From: Oscillospiraceae bacterium
Lineage (GTDB): Bacteria; Bacillota; Clostridia; Oscillospirales; Acutalibacteraceae
Assembly (NCBI GenBank): GCA_015066105.1
Contig: SVOY01000001.1
Span: forward strand, 62,001-126,000
Direction: 5' to 3'
Length of the DNA: 64,000 nucleotides
Shown here: positions 1 to 8,881 of the stretch, in pieces
How positions within the stretch are numbered: the first letter of the stretch is position 1
How the letters are laid out: each line of letters opens with the position of its first letter
The notes under the pieces: model-generated
What the model was told of the DNA's origin: nothing
Database searches by the model: none
The model's input: only the letters and a program-made list of their open reading frames with translations
Position numbers and translations under genes: made by a program

Positions 1-1494
1 GGCAGAATATCGGCCTGCTTCCGTAAGGATGATGAAAACGCCGAATATTTAGGCCCTTACACGGGCAATTTTTCCGTAACAAACGCAGTTTCTCAGGCCT
101 CTGAGATTTTTATGCTGCCCACCTGCAGTAAGGTTTTTCCCCGTGACATAGGCAAGGGCAGACCCTGCCTTAATTTTCACATAAACCGTTGCTCGGGCGT
201 GTGCTGTAAAAAAATAAGCAAGGCCGAATATGACGAAAGCTTCAGGCAGGCCGTTGATTTTTTAAAGGGCGGAAGCGCAAAAACGGTGAGCGGCCTTAAA
301 AAGCAGATGGAGGAATACTCCGAAAACCTTGAATTTGAAAAGGCGGCAAAAATAAGGGATAAGCTCAAGGCCATTGAAAGGATAATGTCACGGCAGAAGG
401 TTGTTGTTGACGGCAGTGTTAATGAGGATGTTTTTGCCGTTGCGCAAAGAGGAGAAAAGGCCTGCCTTTCGGTGCTGTGCCTTCGTGACGGGCTGTTATC
501 CTCAACGGAGCATTTTGTTGTGGATAACAGTGAAAATCTGCCTGAGCTTCGTCGGGAGCTTGTGCTTTCCTTTTATGCAATGGAAAGGCAGCTGCCGCCG
601 CTTGTTGTGCTTGACGGTGAAATAAGCGACAGTGAGCTTATTGCAAGGCTTCTTTCGGAAAAAAGAGGGAAAAAGGTAACCCTGCTTGTGCCGCAGAAGG
701 GCGAAAAGGCAAGGGTAATTGCAATGTGCCTTAACAATGCGGCTCAGAAGCTCGGTGAACACCTTGGCAGAAGCGGCAGGGAGACGGCTGTGCTTGACGA
801 GCTTGCAAAGCTGCTCGGCCTTTCAAAAACCCCCGAATATATTGAGTCCTACGATATTTCTCATACGGGCGGCAGTGACAACGTTGCAGGTATGATTGTT
901 TTCAAAAACGGTGCACCCTTTAAAAGCGCATACCGCCGCTTTGCCGTGAAAAGCTTTGACGGCCAGGACGATTACGGCTCAATGCGTGAGGTCATTTCAC
1001 GAAGACTCAACCGCTACGTTGAGGAAAAGGATACGGGCGAGGGCTTTGGCAGACTTCCCGACCTTATTTTGCTTGACGGCGGTCAGGGTCAGGTCAATGC
1101 CGTAAAGCCAATAGTTGAAGCCTTTGGCCTCGACATTCCCGTTTTCGGTATGGTCAAGGACGGCAAGCACCGCACAAGGGCAATTTCCGCAGGCGGTCAG
1201 GAAATTTCCGTTTCATCCTCAAGGCGGGTGTTTACTCTGATTTCCGAAATTCAGCAGGAGGTTCACCGCTTTGCAATTACCTACCATAAGCAGAAGCACA
1301 CAAAGCGCAGCATTTCAACCGCCCTTACCGCAATTCCGGGAATAGGTGAAAAAAAGGCAAGGCTGCTGCTTAAGCATTTCAGGAGTCTTAAAGGTGTGGG
1401 CGAAGCCTCTGAAGGGGAGCTTAATGAGGTAAGCGGAATCAGTAAAAGCGATGCACAACGGATTTATGATTACTTTCATAAAATACGTGACTGA
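1..1494 (+). CDS. uvrC: Excinuclease ABC subunit C (UvrC), 5' end truncated by window edge
   Basis: Frame is open from base 1 (GRISACFRKDDENAEYLGPYTGNFS...); PRDIGKGRPCLNFHINRCSGVC and C-terminal HhH motifs typical of UvrC. Confidence 0.95.
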   Translation, partial: GRISACFRKDDENAEYLGPYTGNFSVTNAVSQASEIFMLPTCSKVFPRDIGKGRPCLNFHINRCSGVCCKKISKAEYDESFRQAVDFLKGGSAKTVSGLKKQMEEYSENLEFEKAAKIRDKLKAIERIMSRQKVVVDGSVNEDVFAVAQRGEKACLSVLCLRDGLLSSTEHFVVDNSENLPELRRELVLSFYAMERQLPPLVVLDGEISDSELIARLLSEKRGKKVTLLVPQKGEKARVIAMCLNNAAQKLGEHLGRSGRETAVLDELAKLLGLSKTPEYIESYDISHTGGSDNVAGMIVFKNGAPFKSAYRRFAVKSFDGQDDYGSMREVISRRLNRYVEEKDTGEGFGRLPDLILLDGGQGQVNAVKPIVEAFGLDIPVFGMVKDGKHRTRAISAGGQEISVSSSRRVFTLISEIQQEVHRFAITYHKQKHTKRSISTALTAIPGIGEKKARLLLKHFRSLKGVGEASEGELNEVSGISKSDAQRIYDYFHKIRD

Positions 1495-1568
1495 TGATTT
1501 TGGAATGAAATTGTTGCATATAGGTTCTTTTTGTGATATTATGTAAAAAGTTGAAGGGAGTTGAAGGT

Positions 1569-1964
1569 ATGAAGGATTACACTATTGGTATCAGTCTGAG
1601 AAAGGTGCGTGAGGAGCACAATTTTAAGCAAAAGGACGTAGCTGAAGCAATCGGCCTTGACAGAAGCTCCTATTCCTTTTATGAAACGGGCCGCACAAGG
1701 CCTTCTCTTGAAACCCTGTGCACCCTTGCAAGGGTATATAACGTAACAATAGGCTACCTTCTCGGTAAGGAGCCCAATAATCCCGCTCTCAGAGAAAAGG
1801 TGAATGCGGTAAGCTCGGTTGCAGACCCCATAGCAATGCTAAAAAAGGATGAGCAGCTGCTTCTTATGCATTACAGAGTTGCAAGCGATGAGGTTAAAAA
1901 GGTAATTCTTGAAGCTCTTACCGAAAACAGCAAAAAAGTGGCAGGTAAAAAGGCATCTGATTGA
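1569..1964 (+). CDS. XRE-family helix-turn-helix transcriptional regulator
   Basis: SLRKVREEHNFKQKDVAEAIGLDRSSYSFYETGRTRPSLETLCTLARVYNVTIGYLLG; ATG at 1569 preferred over the upstream in-frame start. Confidence 0.88.
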   Translation: MKDYTIGISLRKVREEHNFKQKDVAEAIGLDRSSYSFYETGRTRPSLETLCTLARVYNVTIGYLLGKEPNNPALREKVNAVSSVADPIAMLKKDEQLLLMHYRVASDEVKKVILEALTENSKKVAGKKASD

Positions 1965-1973
1965 TAAAAATAC

Positions 1974-2002
1974 TTGACAAATATTAACGGATTGTATATA
2001 CT
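1974..2002 (+). promoter_or_regulatory. Sigma-A type promoter for the small secreted protein gene
   Basis: TTGACA-17 nt-TATACT just upstream of the 2035 ORF. Confidence 0.65.
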
Positions 2003-2034
2003 GAAAATACTAAAATTTCAGGAGGTAAATTAAA

Positions 2035-2451
2035 ATGAAAAAGATTATTTCTCTTTTACTCGCAGTTCTTATGATTTTCTCAGTTGCAACAACAGCTTTT
2101 GCTACTGAGGGAGAAGCAACCGACTCAACCAACACAGAAGCAGTTGCCCCCGATGCACCTGCTGAGGGCGAAGAAGGCGACGCAACAGATAGCATCATTC
2201 CCGACCTCGGCGAATATGACTGGATTCTCGACCTTCCCTTCTGGACTGTAGGTCCCGCTTTCAAGTTTGCTAAGATTGCTTTCAAGCTTGTTTCCGTTTA
2301 CCTTAAGGTTGCTAAAATCTTCGGTCTTGTTGAGCAGGATATGGACGATATGATTCTTGACGTTCTTCTCGGCCTTATCGAAGACGCTGAAAACGGCGGC
2401 CAGGTTCAGGAAGAAACTACAACAGAGCCTGCAACAGAGGCTGCTGCATAA
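2035..2451 (+). CDS. Small secreted protein with signal peptide, acidic segment and Lys-rich amphipathic helix
   Basis: RBS aggaggt; MKKIISLLLAVLMIFSVATTAFA signal peptide; own promoter and terminator. Confidence 0.75.
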   Translation: MKKIISLLLAVLMIFSVATTAFATEGEATDSTNTEAVAPDAPAEGEEGDATDSIIPDLGEYDWILDLPFWTVGPAFKFAKIAFKLVSVYLKVAKIFGLVEQDMDDMILDVLLGLIEDAENGGQVQEETTTEPATEAAA

Positions 2452-2466
2452 GTTAAGCTTTCACAG

Positions 2467-2498
2467 AATACTGCGGATTTTTCCGCAGTATTTTTTTG
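2467..2498 (+). terminator. Rho-independent terminator
   Basis: ATACTGCGGA/TCCGCAGTAT stem followed by T-run. Confidence 0.85.
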
Positions 2499-2531
2499 TG
2501 AAAATTTTTGTGAAAATCTTATTTTTTGGTG

Positions 2532-2560
2532 TTGACTTTTGATGCTTTCAGGTGTATAAT
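2532..2560 (+). promoter_or_regulatory. Sigma-A type promoter of leader RNA
   Basis: TTGACT-17 nt-TATAAT. Confidence 0.75.
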
Positions 2561-2566
2561 TTGCCG

Positions 2567-2708
2567 GCAATCCAAATAAGTGGTGGAGTCTGTCATAGCG
2601 TGTGAATACACATGTTATTTGTTTAGGGTTGTAATTTATTATGCGGTTTTTTACGGCAACAGTAAATTTTCTGACAGAATTTCCCGGGGGAATTCTGTCT
2701 TTTTTTTG
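2567..2708 (+). promoter_or_regulatory. Structured 5' leader with intrinsic terminator; candidate riboswitch/attenuator
   Basis: Terminator stem GACAGAATT/AATTCTGTC plus T8 before the 2744 gene; upstream TCTGUCA (2589-2595) is complementary to TGACAGA (2672-2678) in the terminator 5' arm. Confidence 0.55.
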
Positions 2709-2743
2709 CGCAGGCTCAGTTTTATCAAAAAAGGAGTTTTAAA

Positions 2744-4120
2744 ATGAGTCCGATTACAGTCACAGCTCTGATTATCTTTGCAATCACTTATATTTTAATG
2801 CTTGCATTCCAGAAAATCAGACCGCACATTACGGTAACATCAGCAATTATCTTCATTGCGCTCGGCGTTATTGCCGCAGTCAACCCCAATCTTTTCGGTG
2901 AAGGCTTTTTTACGGTAGGGGACAGCACCTTTTCTTACGGCATTAAAGAGGCCCTTTCTGAAATTGACTGGAACGTAATAATGATGATTGCAGGCACAAT
3001 GGGTACGGTATATCTCTTTATCGAGTCAAAAATGCCTCAGCTTATGAGTGATGTGCTTATTTCTAAAATGCCCAATATGAAGTGGGTCGTTATCGCTCTT
3101 TCACTTTTTGCCGGAATTGTTTCTGCTTTTGTTGACAATGTGGCAACGGTGCTTATGATTGCTCCCGTTGCACTCGCTTTCTGCAAAAAGGTCAAGGTTT
3201 CACCCGTTCCCGCAATTATCTGTATTGCGGTTTCCTCGAACCTTCAGGGTGCGGCAACCCTTGTGGGTGACACAACCTCAATTCTTCTTGCCAAGGCGGC
3301 AGGCCTCGACTTCTCTGATTTCTTCGTTGACAACGGACACGTCGGTATGTTCTTCGTTGTTCAGGCAGGCGCAATTGCAAGTGCACTCATCATTTACTTT
3401 ATGTTCCGTAAGGAAAACAACAAAATTGAATTTACGGGCAGAACAAAGGTCGAGGATAAATTTCCCACATATCTTCTTGCGGGCACTGTGCTCTCACTCA
3501 TCCTTGTTTCCTTTATTCCCTACAAGGACGCGGCCGCAGAGGGTCAGCTTTACAAGCCTGACATCACAAACGGTGTTCTTTGCATCGCCTTTTTCCTTGC
3601 AGGTGTTGTAAGGGAGCTGTTTATCAAAAAGAACAGGGAAATCGTAAAGAACGCCCTTAAGGAAATTGACTATTACACAATAGTGCTTCTCACCGGCCTT
3701 TTCATCGTAATCGGCGGCATCAAGAGCGCAGGTGTCATCGATGTTATCGGCTCTGCAATCGGCTCACTCGGCTCAGGCTCCGTTTTCCTCGTTTATACAA
3801 TTATCGTATGGATGTCGGTTCTTCTTTCAGCCTTTATTGACAACATTCCTTACACGGCAACAATGCTTTCAATTGTTCCCGTCATCGCTTCAAGCGTCGG
3901 CCTTGAAAATCCCACTCTGCTTTATTACGGTCTTCTCTGCGGTGCAACCCTCGGCGGCAACCTTACACCTATCGGTGCAAGTGCAAACATTGCGGGCATC
4001 GGTATTCTCCGTAAGGAGGGCTACGAGGTTAAGTCCGCAACCTTTATGAAATTCGGCGTGCCCTTCACTCTTGCGGCGGTAACAACCGGTTATCTTCTGC
4101 TTTGGATTATCTGGGCATAA
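2744..4120 (+). CDS. ArsB/NhaD-superfamily (SLC13-like) ion transporter
   Basis: Polytopic membrane protein; duplicated FVDNVATVLMIAPVALAF / FIDNIPYTATMLSIVPV motifs typical of the IT superfamily. Confidence 0.8.
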   Translation: MSPITVTALIIFAITYILMLAFQKIRPHITVTSAIIFIALGVIAAVNPNLFGEGFFTVGDSTFSYGIKEALSEIDWNVIMMIAGTMGTVYLFIESKMPQLMSDVLISKMPNMKWVVIALSLFAGIVSAFVDNVATVLMIAPVALAFCKKVKVSPVPAIICIAVSSNLQGAATLVGDTTSILLAKAAGLDFSDFFVDNGHVGMFFVVQAGAIASALIIYFMFRKENNKIEFTGRTKVEDKFPTYLLAGTVLSLILVSFIPYKDAAAEGQLYKPDITNGVLCIAFFLAGVVRELFIKKNREIVKNALKEIDYYTIVLLTGLFIVIGGIKSAGVIDVIGSAIGSLGSGSVFLVYTIIVWMSVLLSAFIDNIPYTATMLSIVPVIASSVGLENPTLLYYGLLCGATLGGNLTPIGASANIAGIGILRKEGYEVKSATFMKFGVPFTLAAVTTGYLLLWIIWA

Positions 4121-4132
4121 TATCAGTAAAAA

Positions 4133-4171
4133 TATAGAGCTATATCAGTGATGAATAGCTCTATCATTTTG
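4133..4171 (+). terminator. Hairpin, possible weak terminator
   Basis: TAGAGCTAT...ATAGCTCTA followed by short T-run. Confidence 0.45.
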
Positions 4172-4295
4172 CACAAAACAAACTTCTTCTATTTGTTAAG
4201 TTTGTCCATTTTATACTTTGACTTTTTTTCATCTCAATGGTAAAATCATTGAGGAAAATTTAAAAGAAAAAAGATATTTTTCGGAGGAAAGAAAA

Positions 4296-5558
4296 ATGAG
4301 TTTATTAGGCGGATTTATTTCAATCAGCAACATCTCAACTCTGCTTTTTGTAGTGTTCGGTGTTCTTATGCTCGGCTATGCTTTGGGCAGAATCACGGTA
4401 AAGGGTATTTCACTCGGTGACGCAGGCGTGTTCATCATTGCTCTTGTTGTCGGTGCTCTCTTCTTTGCCGTTAACGAAGGCGGCGAGCTTATTTTCGATT
4501 TTTCTTCTGCGCCCTATGATTTCAGCAGCGGACTTTCAATTGTTGAAAGCCTCGGCCTTGTTCTTTTCGTAACATCCGTCGGCTTTATTGCAGGCCCCAA
4601 ATTCTTCGGCAACTTCAAAAGAAATTTCAAGTCCTATGTTCTTCTCGGCCTTATCATTATCCTTGCAGGTGGTCTTGCAGCGGCAGGCTGTATCGGTCTC
4701 GGTGAGGTGCTTGGCTACGGCGCAAGCATTACAGAGCAGGATGGCTTTGTGGCTATGATTGTCGGCCTTCTTTCAGGCTCACTTACTTCAACCCCCGCTT
4801 TCTCGGCAGCAAAGGCAACCGTTGCTCCCGAATATCAGTCACTCGTTTCCGTAGGTCACGGTATTGCTTACATCTTCGGTGTTATCGGTGTTGTGCTTTT
4901 CGTTCAGCTTATTCCCAAGCTCACAAAGGCAAATATGGACGAAGAGCGTGCTAAGCTTGTAATCAAGGAGGAGGGCGAAAAGAAAGCCTTCACGGGTAAG
5001 CTTTTTGAAATTGACCATATGGGTATTGCGGCCTTCTCACTTGCAGCAATCTGCGGTACACTTCTCGGTCAGGTTAAGATTCCCCTTTCTTCACAGGGCT
5101 TTTCAGGCACCTGCTTCTCACTTACAACAACAGGCGGCTGCCTTCTCGTTTCACTTGTTCTCGGTCATTTCCAGAGAATCGGCAAAATCAACATTATGCC
5201 CGCTCAGAGCACACTCAAGCTTTTCCGCGAGCTCGGCCTTGTTCTCTTCCTTGTAGGTGCGGGTATCCCCGGCGGTGCAGAGTTTGTTGAAAACTTTGAC
5301 GTTATGTACTTTGTATACGGTATCATTATGACACTCGTTCCTCTTGTAATCGGTTATCTTTTTGCAAGATATGTGCTCAAGCTCAGCCTTCTCAACAACC
5401 TCGGTTCAATCACCGGCGGTATGACCTCAACTCCTGCACTCGGTACACTTATCGGCACTGCAGGCACAGAGGATGTTGCAGCGGCTTATGCGGCAACCTA
5501 CCCCATTTCACTCATTGCAGTTGTATTGGTATCGCAGTTCCTCATCATTCTCTTATAA
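4296..5558 (+). CDS. AspT/YidE-like (AAE family) transporter
   Basis: Duplicated Asp-Al_Ex-like membrane halves with SGSLTSTPAFSAA and TGGMTSTPALG; RBS ggagg before ATG 4296. Confidence 0.75.
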   Translation: MSLLGGFISISNISTLLFVVFGVLMLGYALGRITVKGISLGDAGVFIIALVVGALFFAVNEGGELIFDFSSAPYDFSSGLSIVESLGLVLFVTSVGFIAGPKFFGNFKRNFKSYVLLGLIIILAGGLAAAGCIGLGEVLGYGASITEQDGFVAMIVGLLSGSLTSTPAFSAAKATVAPEYQSLVSVGHGIAYIFGVIGVVLFVQLIPKLTKANMDEERAKLVIKEEGEKKAFTGKLFEIDHMGIAAFSLAAICGTLLGQVKIPLSSQGFSGTCFSLTTTGGCLLVSLVLGHFQRIGKINIMPAQSTLKLFRELGLVLFLVGAGIPGGAEFVENFDVMYFVYGIIMTLVPLVIGYLFARYVLKLSLLNNLGSITGGMTSTPALGTLIGTAGTEDVAAAYAATYPISLIAVVLVSQFLIILL

Positions 5559-5621
5559 TCAGACCGGCGATAACGGCACAGGAACGGCGACACATTATAT
5601 TCTGTATTTTAAAGCATATTG

Positions 5622-5660
5622 TTAAAAGCCGACGGAGTATCGAACTTCGTCGGCTTTTGT
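5622..5660 (+). terminator. Rho-independent terminator
   Basis: AAAGCCGACG...CGTCGGCTTTT. Confidence 0.85.
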
Positions 5661-5718
5661 GTCGCCTTTACTTAAATTCAGAACTGTTTACCTGCGCACC
5701 GCAAAGCGGTGCTGCCGG

Positions 5719-5753
5719 CTCTCGGCCCTCAGCCCTTGGCCCTTGGCCCTCAG
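5719..5753 (-). repeat. Heptanucleotide tandem repeat (RAGGGCC)n
   Basis: Minus strand GAGGGCC AAGGGCC AAGGGCT GAGGGCC GAGAGCC directly after the ybaK-like stop codon. Confidence 0.75.
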
Positions 5754-5759
5754 TTCTTC

Positions 5760-6233
5760 TTACTGCTCTGTCACGCTTGTAACATCAATCCACGCCTTGA
5801 AGCCTGAAAGCTTTTCAAGCTGAGGGATTGTAAGCTCAATGGCACTGTTGCTGCTGCCGCAGGCGGGGAATACGGTCTCAAATGCCTTAAGGGATTCGTC
5901 AAGGTAAACGTCAACACCCTCGTTTATGCCGAAGGGACACACGCCGCCGATTTTATGGCCTATCATTTCGCTCACCTGGTCGGGGGTGAGCATTTTTGCT
6001 TTTTTATGGAAAATTGCCTTGTAGCTTTTGTTGTTGATTCTTGCCGTGCCTGCAGTGACGATTATAATTGCCTTATCCTCAACAAGGAAGGAGAGGGATT
6101 TTGCAATTCTTGCCTCCTCGGTGCCCAATGCCTGTGCGGCAAGGGGAACGGTTGCGCTTGAAACATCAAACTCAAGTATTTTATCCTCCATGCCGTATTC
6201 CTTCATATATTCTCTTACTTTTTCAATTGACAT
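5760..6233 (-). CDS. YbaK/EbsC-family aminoacyl-tRNA deacylase-like protein
   Basis: YbaK fold signature ARIAKSLSFLV...IGGVCPFGI...FPACGSSNSAIELTIPQLEKLSGF. Confidence 0.88.
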   Translation of the reverse strand: MSIEKVREYMKEYGMEDKILEFDVSSATVPLAAQALGTEEARIAKSLSFLVEDKAIIIVTAGTARINNKSYKAIFHKKAKMLTPDQVSEMIGHKIGGVCPFGINEGVDVYLDESLKAFETVFPACGSSNSAIELTIPQLEKLSGFKAWIDVTSVTEQ

Positions 6234-6374
6234 AGCCTTTCTCCTTATCTGAGTTTATTCTGCCAATTATTGTAACTCTCTTTTAATTATTAGTCAAGGC
6301 AAAATAAATGATATATTTTTATTTTAGCGGTTGTTTTTTTCTGCAATTTATTGTAGAATTGAAAGGAATAATTT

Positions 6375-8786
6375 ATGTTTACATTGAGGTTTAAAATGGC
6401 GAGTAACGAATTTTTTGAGCTTAGAAAAAGAATAATTGAAAAAGACTTTTCACGGATGAACGATATGCAGAAAAAGGCTATTTTTCAGGTGAAGGGTCCC
6501 GTGCTTATACTTGCAGGCGCAGGCAGCGGAAAAACCACGGTTATTGTTAACCGTATTGCAAATATAGTAAAATACGGCAACGCCTACGAAAGCCGTCAGG
6601 TTGCCTTTGAGCCGTCTGAGGCCGACATTGAAGCAATGAAGCAGTATCTTGACGGTGATGAGGACAGATTTTTTGACATTGAGGACCTTCTCAGCGTTGA
6701 TGCGGCAAGGCCCTGGCAGATTCTTGCAATCACATTTACAAACAAGGCGGCGGCAGAGCTTAAGGAAAGGCTTGAAAAAATGCTGGGCGAGCAGGATGCA
6801 AAGGATATATGGGCCTCAACCTTCCATTCGGCCTGCGTGAGAATACTGCGCCGCGATGCGGAGACTCTCGGCTACTCAAAAAGCTTCACAATTTACGATA
6901 CCGACGATACAAAGCGTATGATCAAGGAGTGTCAGCGTCAGCTCGGCATTGCAGAGGGCAACCTTTCCTACAAAACCATAATGAACGAAATCAGCCGTGC
7001 AAAGGACAGCCTGATTTCACCCGACCTTTACAGCGAAACCGCAGGCAAGGACGTCAGAAAAATCCTTGTGGGCAGAGCCTATGAGATGTATCAGTCTGAG
7101 CTTAAAAAGGCCGATGCAATGGATTTTGACGATATTATCGTAAACACGGTAAAGCTCCTTGAAAACAATCCCGAAATAAGGGACTATTATCAGAAAAAGT
7201 TCCGCTACATTATGGTTGACGAATATCAGGACACCAACCACGCTCAGTACAGACTTACGGAGCTTCTTGCCGCAGGGCACAGAAACATCTGTGTTGTTGG
7301 TGACGATGACCAGAGCATTTACCGCTTCCGCGGAGCGACGATTGAAAATATTCTTAATTTTGAAAGCCGCTACAGTGATACAACCATTATCCGCCTTGAG
7401 CAGAATTACCGTTCAACCCAGACTATTCTTGACGTTGCAAACGAGGTTATCTCCAACAACAAAAAGCGTAAGGGTAAAAATCTGTGGACGGCTAACGGCG
7501 GCGGTGACAAGGTTGTTGTAAACACCGCCTACGATGAAAGGGACGAGGCAAGGTTTATTGTTGACACCATTGAGGACAATGTGGGCAGTAAAAAGTACGA
7601 TTTTTCCGACCACGCAATTTTATACCGTGTCAACGCCCAGTCGAATACCCTTGAACAGCTTCTTGCGCGCTCGGGCATACCTTACCGTGTAATCGGCGGA
7701 CACCGCTTCTTTGACCGCCTTGAAATCCGCGATGCAATTGCCTATCTCACGGTTGTAAACAATTCCTCTGACAATATCCGTCTGAGAAGAATTATCAACG
7801 TGCCCAAAAGGGGCATAGGTGACGCTACCGTAAACAAGGCGGCAGAAATTGCAACGGGTCTAGGCATCAGCCTTTTTGAGGTGCTTTCCCACGCCGATGA
7901 GTACGAGGTGCTTTCACGCTCAAGCAAAAAGCTTATGGAGTTTACGGATATGATTAACTCACTCAAGGCACTTGTTGACACAATGCCCCTTGACGAGCTT
8001 TTTGAAAAGATTATGGAAAAAACCGAGTACATTCCCTATCTCCGCCTTGACAAGGAGAAGGGGGAGGAGAGAATCGAAAACATTTCCGAGCTTATCTCCA
8101 ACCTTAAAAACTACGAGAGTGAAAATGAGGAGGCGACCCTTTCGGGCTTCCTTGAGGAAACCGCACTTCTCACCGACCTTGATAATTACGATACCGAGGC
8201 GAATTCCGTTGTGCTTATGACAATACACTCTGCAAAGGGCCTTGAATTTCCCGTTGTGTTCATACCCGGTATGGAGGAGGGCATCTTCCCGGGCCACCAG
8301 AGTATGTACAGCGAGGAGGACGTTGAAGAGGAAAGACGTCTTGCCTATGTAGGCATCACCCGTGCAAAGCAGAGGCTTTATCTTTCCCACGCCAATATGC
8401 GTATGCTTTTCGGCTCAACAAGCCGCAACCCCGTTTCGCGCTTTATGGTTGAAATTCCCGATGCCTTTATAGAAAGAACGGGCAGACAGCAGACCTCGCA
8501 GATGTCCTTTGAGCAGATGGTGCGCGGTGAATATGAGCGCAACATCGGCTCCCACGGCAGAGGCTACCTTGCAAAGCAGAAGAGTGCCGTTGAAGAGAAA
8601 AAGAGTGCGCCTGCCGCAGCCTCGGCTACCTATAAAACGGGTGACACCGTTACTCACAGAGTCTTCGGTGAGGGCGTTGTTGTTTCCGCAAAGCCTATGG
8701 GTAACGACTTTATGCTTGAAATTGCCTTTACAAATGCGGGCACCAAAAAGCTTATGGCAAATTATGCAAAGCTTGAGAAAAAGTAG
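6375..8786 (+). CDS. pcrA: UvrD/PcrA-type ATP-dependent DNA helicase
   Basis: LAGAGSGKTTVIVNRI, DDDQSIYRFRGA, TIHSAKGLEFPVVFIPG, VGITRAKQRL motifs. Confidence 0.95.
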   Translation: MFTLRFKMASNEFFELRKRIIEKDFSRMNDMQKKAIFQVKGPVLILAGAGSGKTTVIVNRIANIVKYGNAYESRQVAFEPSEADIEAMKQYLDGDEDRFFDIEDLLSVDAARPWQILAITFTNKAAAELKERLEKMLGEQDAKDIWASTFHSACVRILRRDAETLGYSKSFTIYDTDDTKRMIKECQRQLGIAEGNLSYKTIMNEISRAKDSLISPDLYSETAGKDVRKILVGRAYEMYQSELKKADAMDFDDIIVNTVKLLENNPEIRDYYQKKFRYIMVDEYQDTNHAQYRLTELLAAGHRNICVVGDDDQSIYRFRGATIENILNFESRYSDTTIIRLEQNYRSTQTILDVANEVISNNKKRKGKNLWTANGGGDKVVVNTAYDERDEARFIVDTIEDNVGSKKYDFSDHAILYRVNAQSNTLEQLLARSGIPYRVIGGHRFFDRLEIRDAIAYLTVVNNSSDNIRLRRIINVPKRGIGDATVNKAAEIATGLGISLFEVLSHADEYEVLSRSSKKLMEFTDMINSLKALVDTMPLDELFEKIMEKTEYIPYLRLDKEKGEERIENISELISNLKNYESENEEATLSGFLEETALLTDLDNYDTEANSVVLMTIHSAKGLEFPVVFIPGMEEGIFPGHQSMYSEEDVEEERRLAYVGITRAKQRLYLSHANMRMLFGSTSRNPVSRFMVEIPDAFIERTGRQQTSQMSFEQMVRGEYERNIGSHGRGYLAKQKSAVEEKKSAPAAASATYKTGDTVTHRVFGEGVVVSAKPMGNDFMLEIAFTNAGTKKLMANYAKLEKK

Positions 8787-8789
8787 GCG

Positions 8790-8832
8790 GAGAGTAGTAA
8801 GTAGTAAGGGGAAGGTAGTAAGTAGTGAGGGG
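8790..8832 (+). repeat. Heptanucleotide tandem repeat (RAGTAGT)n
   Basis: gagagtagtaagtagtaaggggaaggtagtaagtagtgagggg right after pcrA stop. Confidence 0.8.
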
Positions 8833-8881
8833 AGTCCTTGGGGCTTATTGATATAATCAGGAATAAGGAGAATATTAAGCT

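Noticed and set aside
1-1494. UvrC apparently shortened (460 aa ORF)
   Set aside because: The reading frame is open back to base 1, so the missing N-terminus is a window-edge effect, not a truncation.
8790-8832. Heptad arrays as a CRISPR or mini-CRISPR
   Set aside because: Units are 7 nt, contiguous and without spacers; no cas genes in the window.
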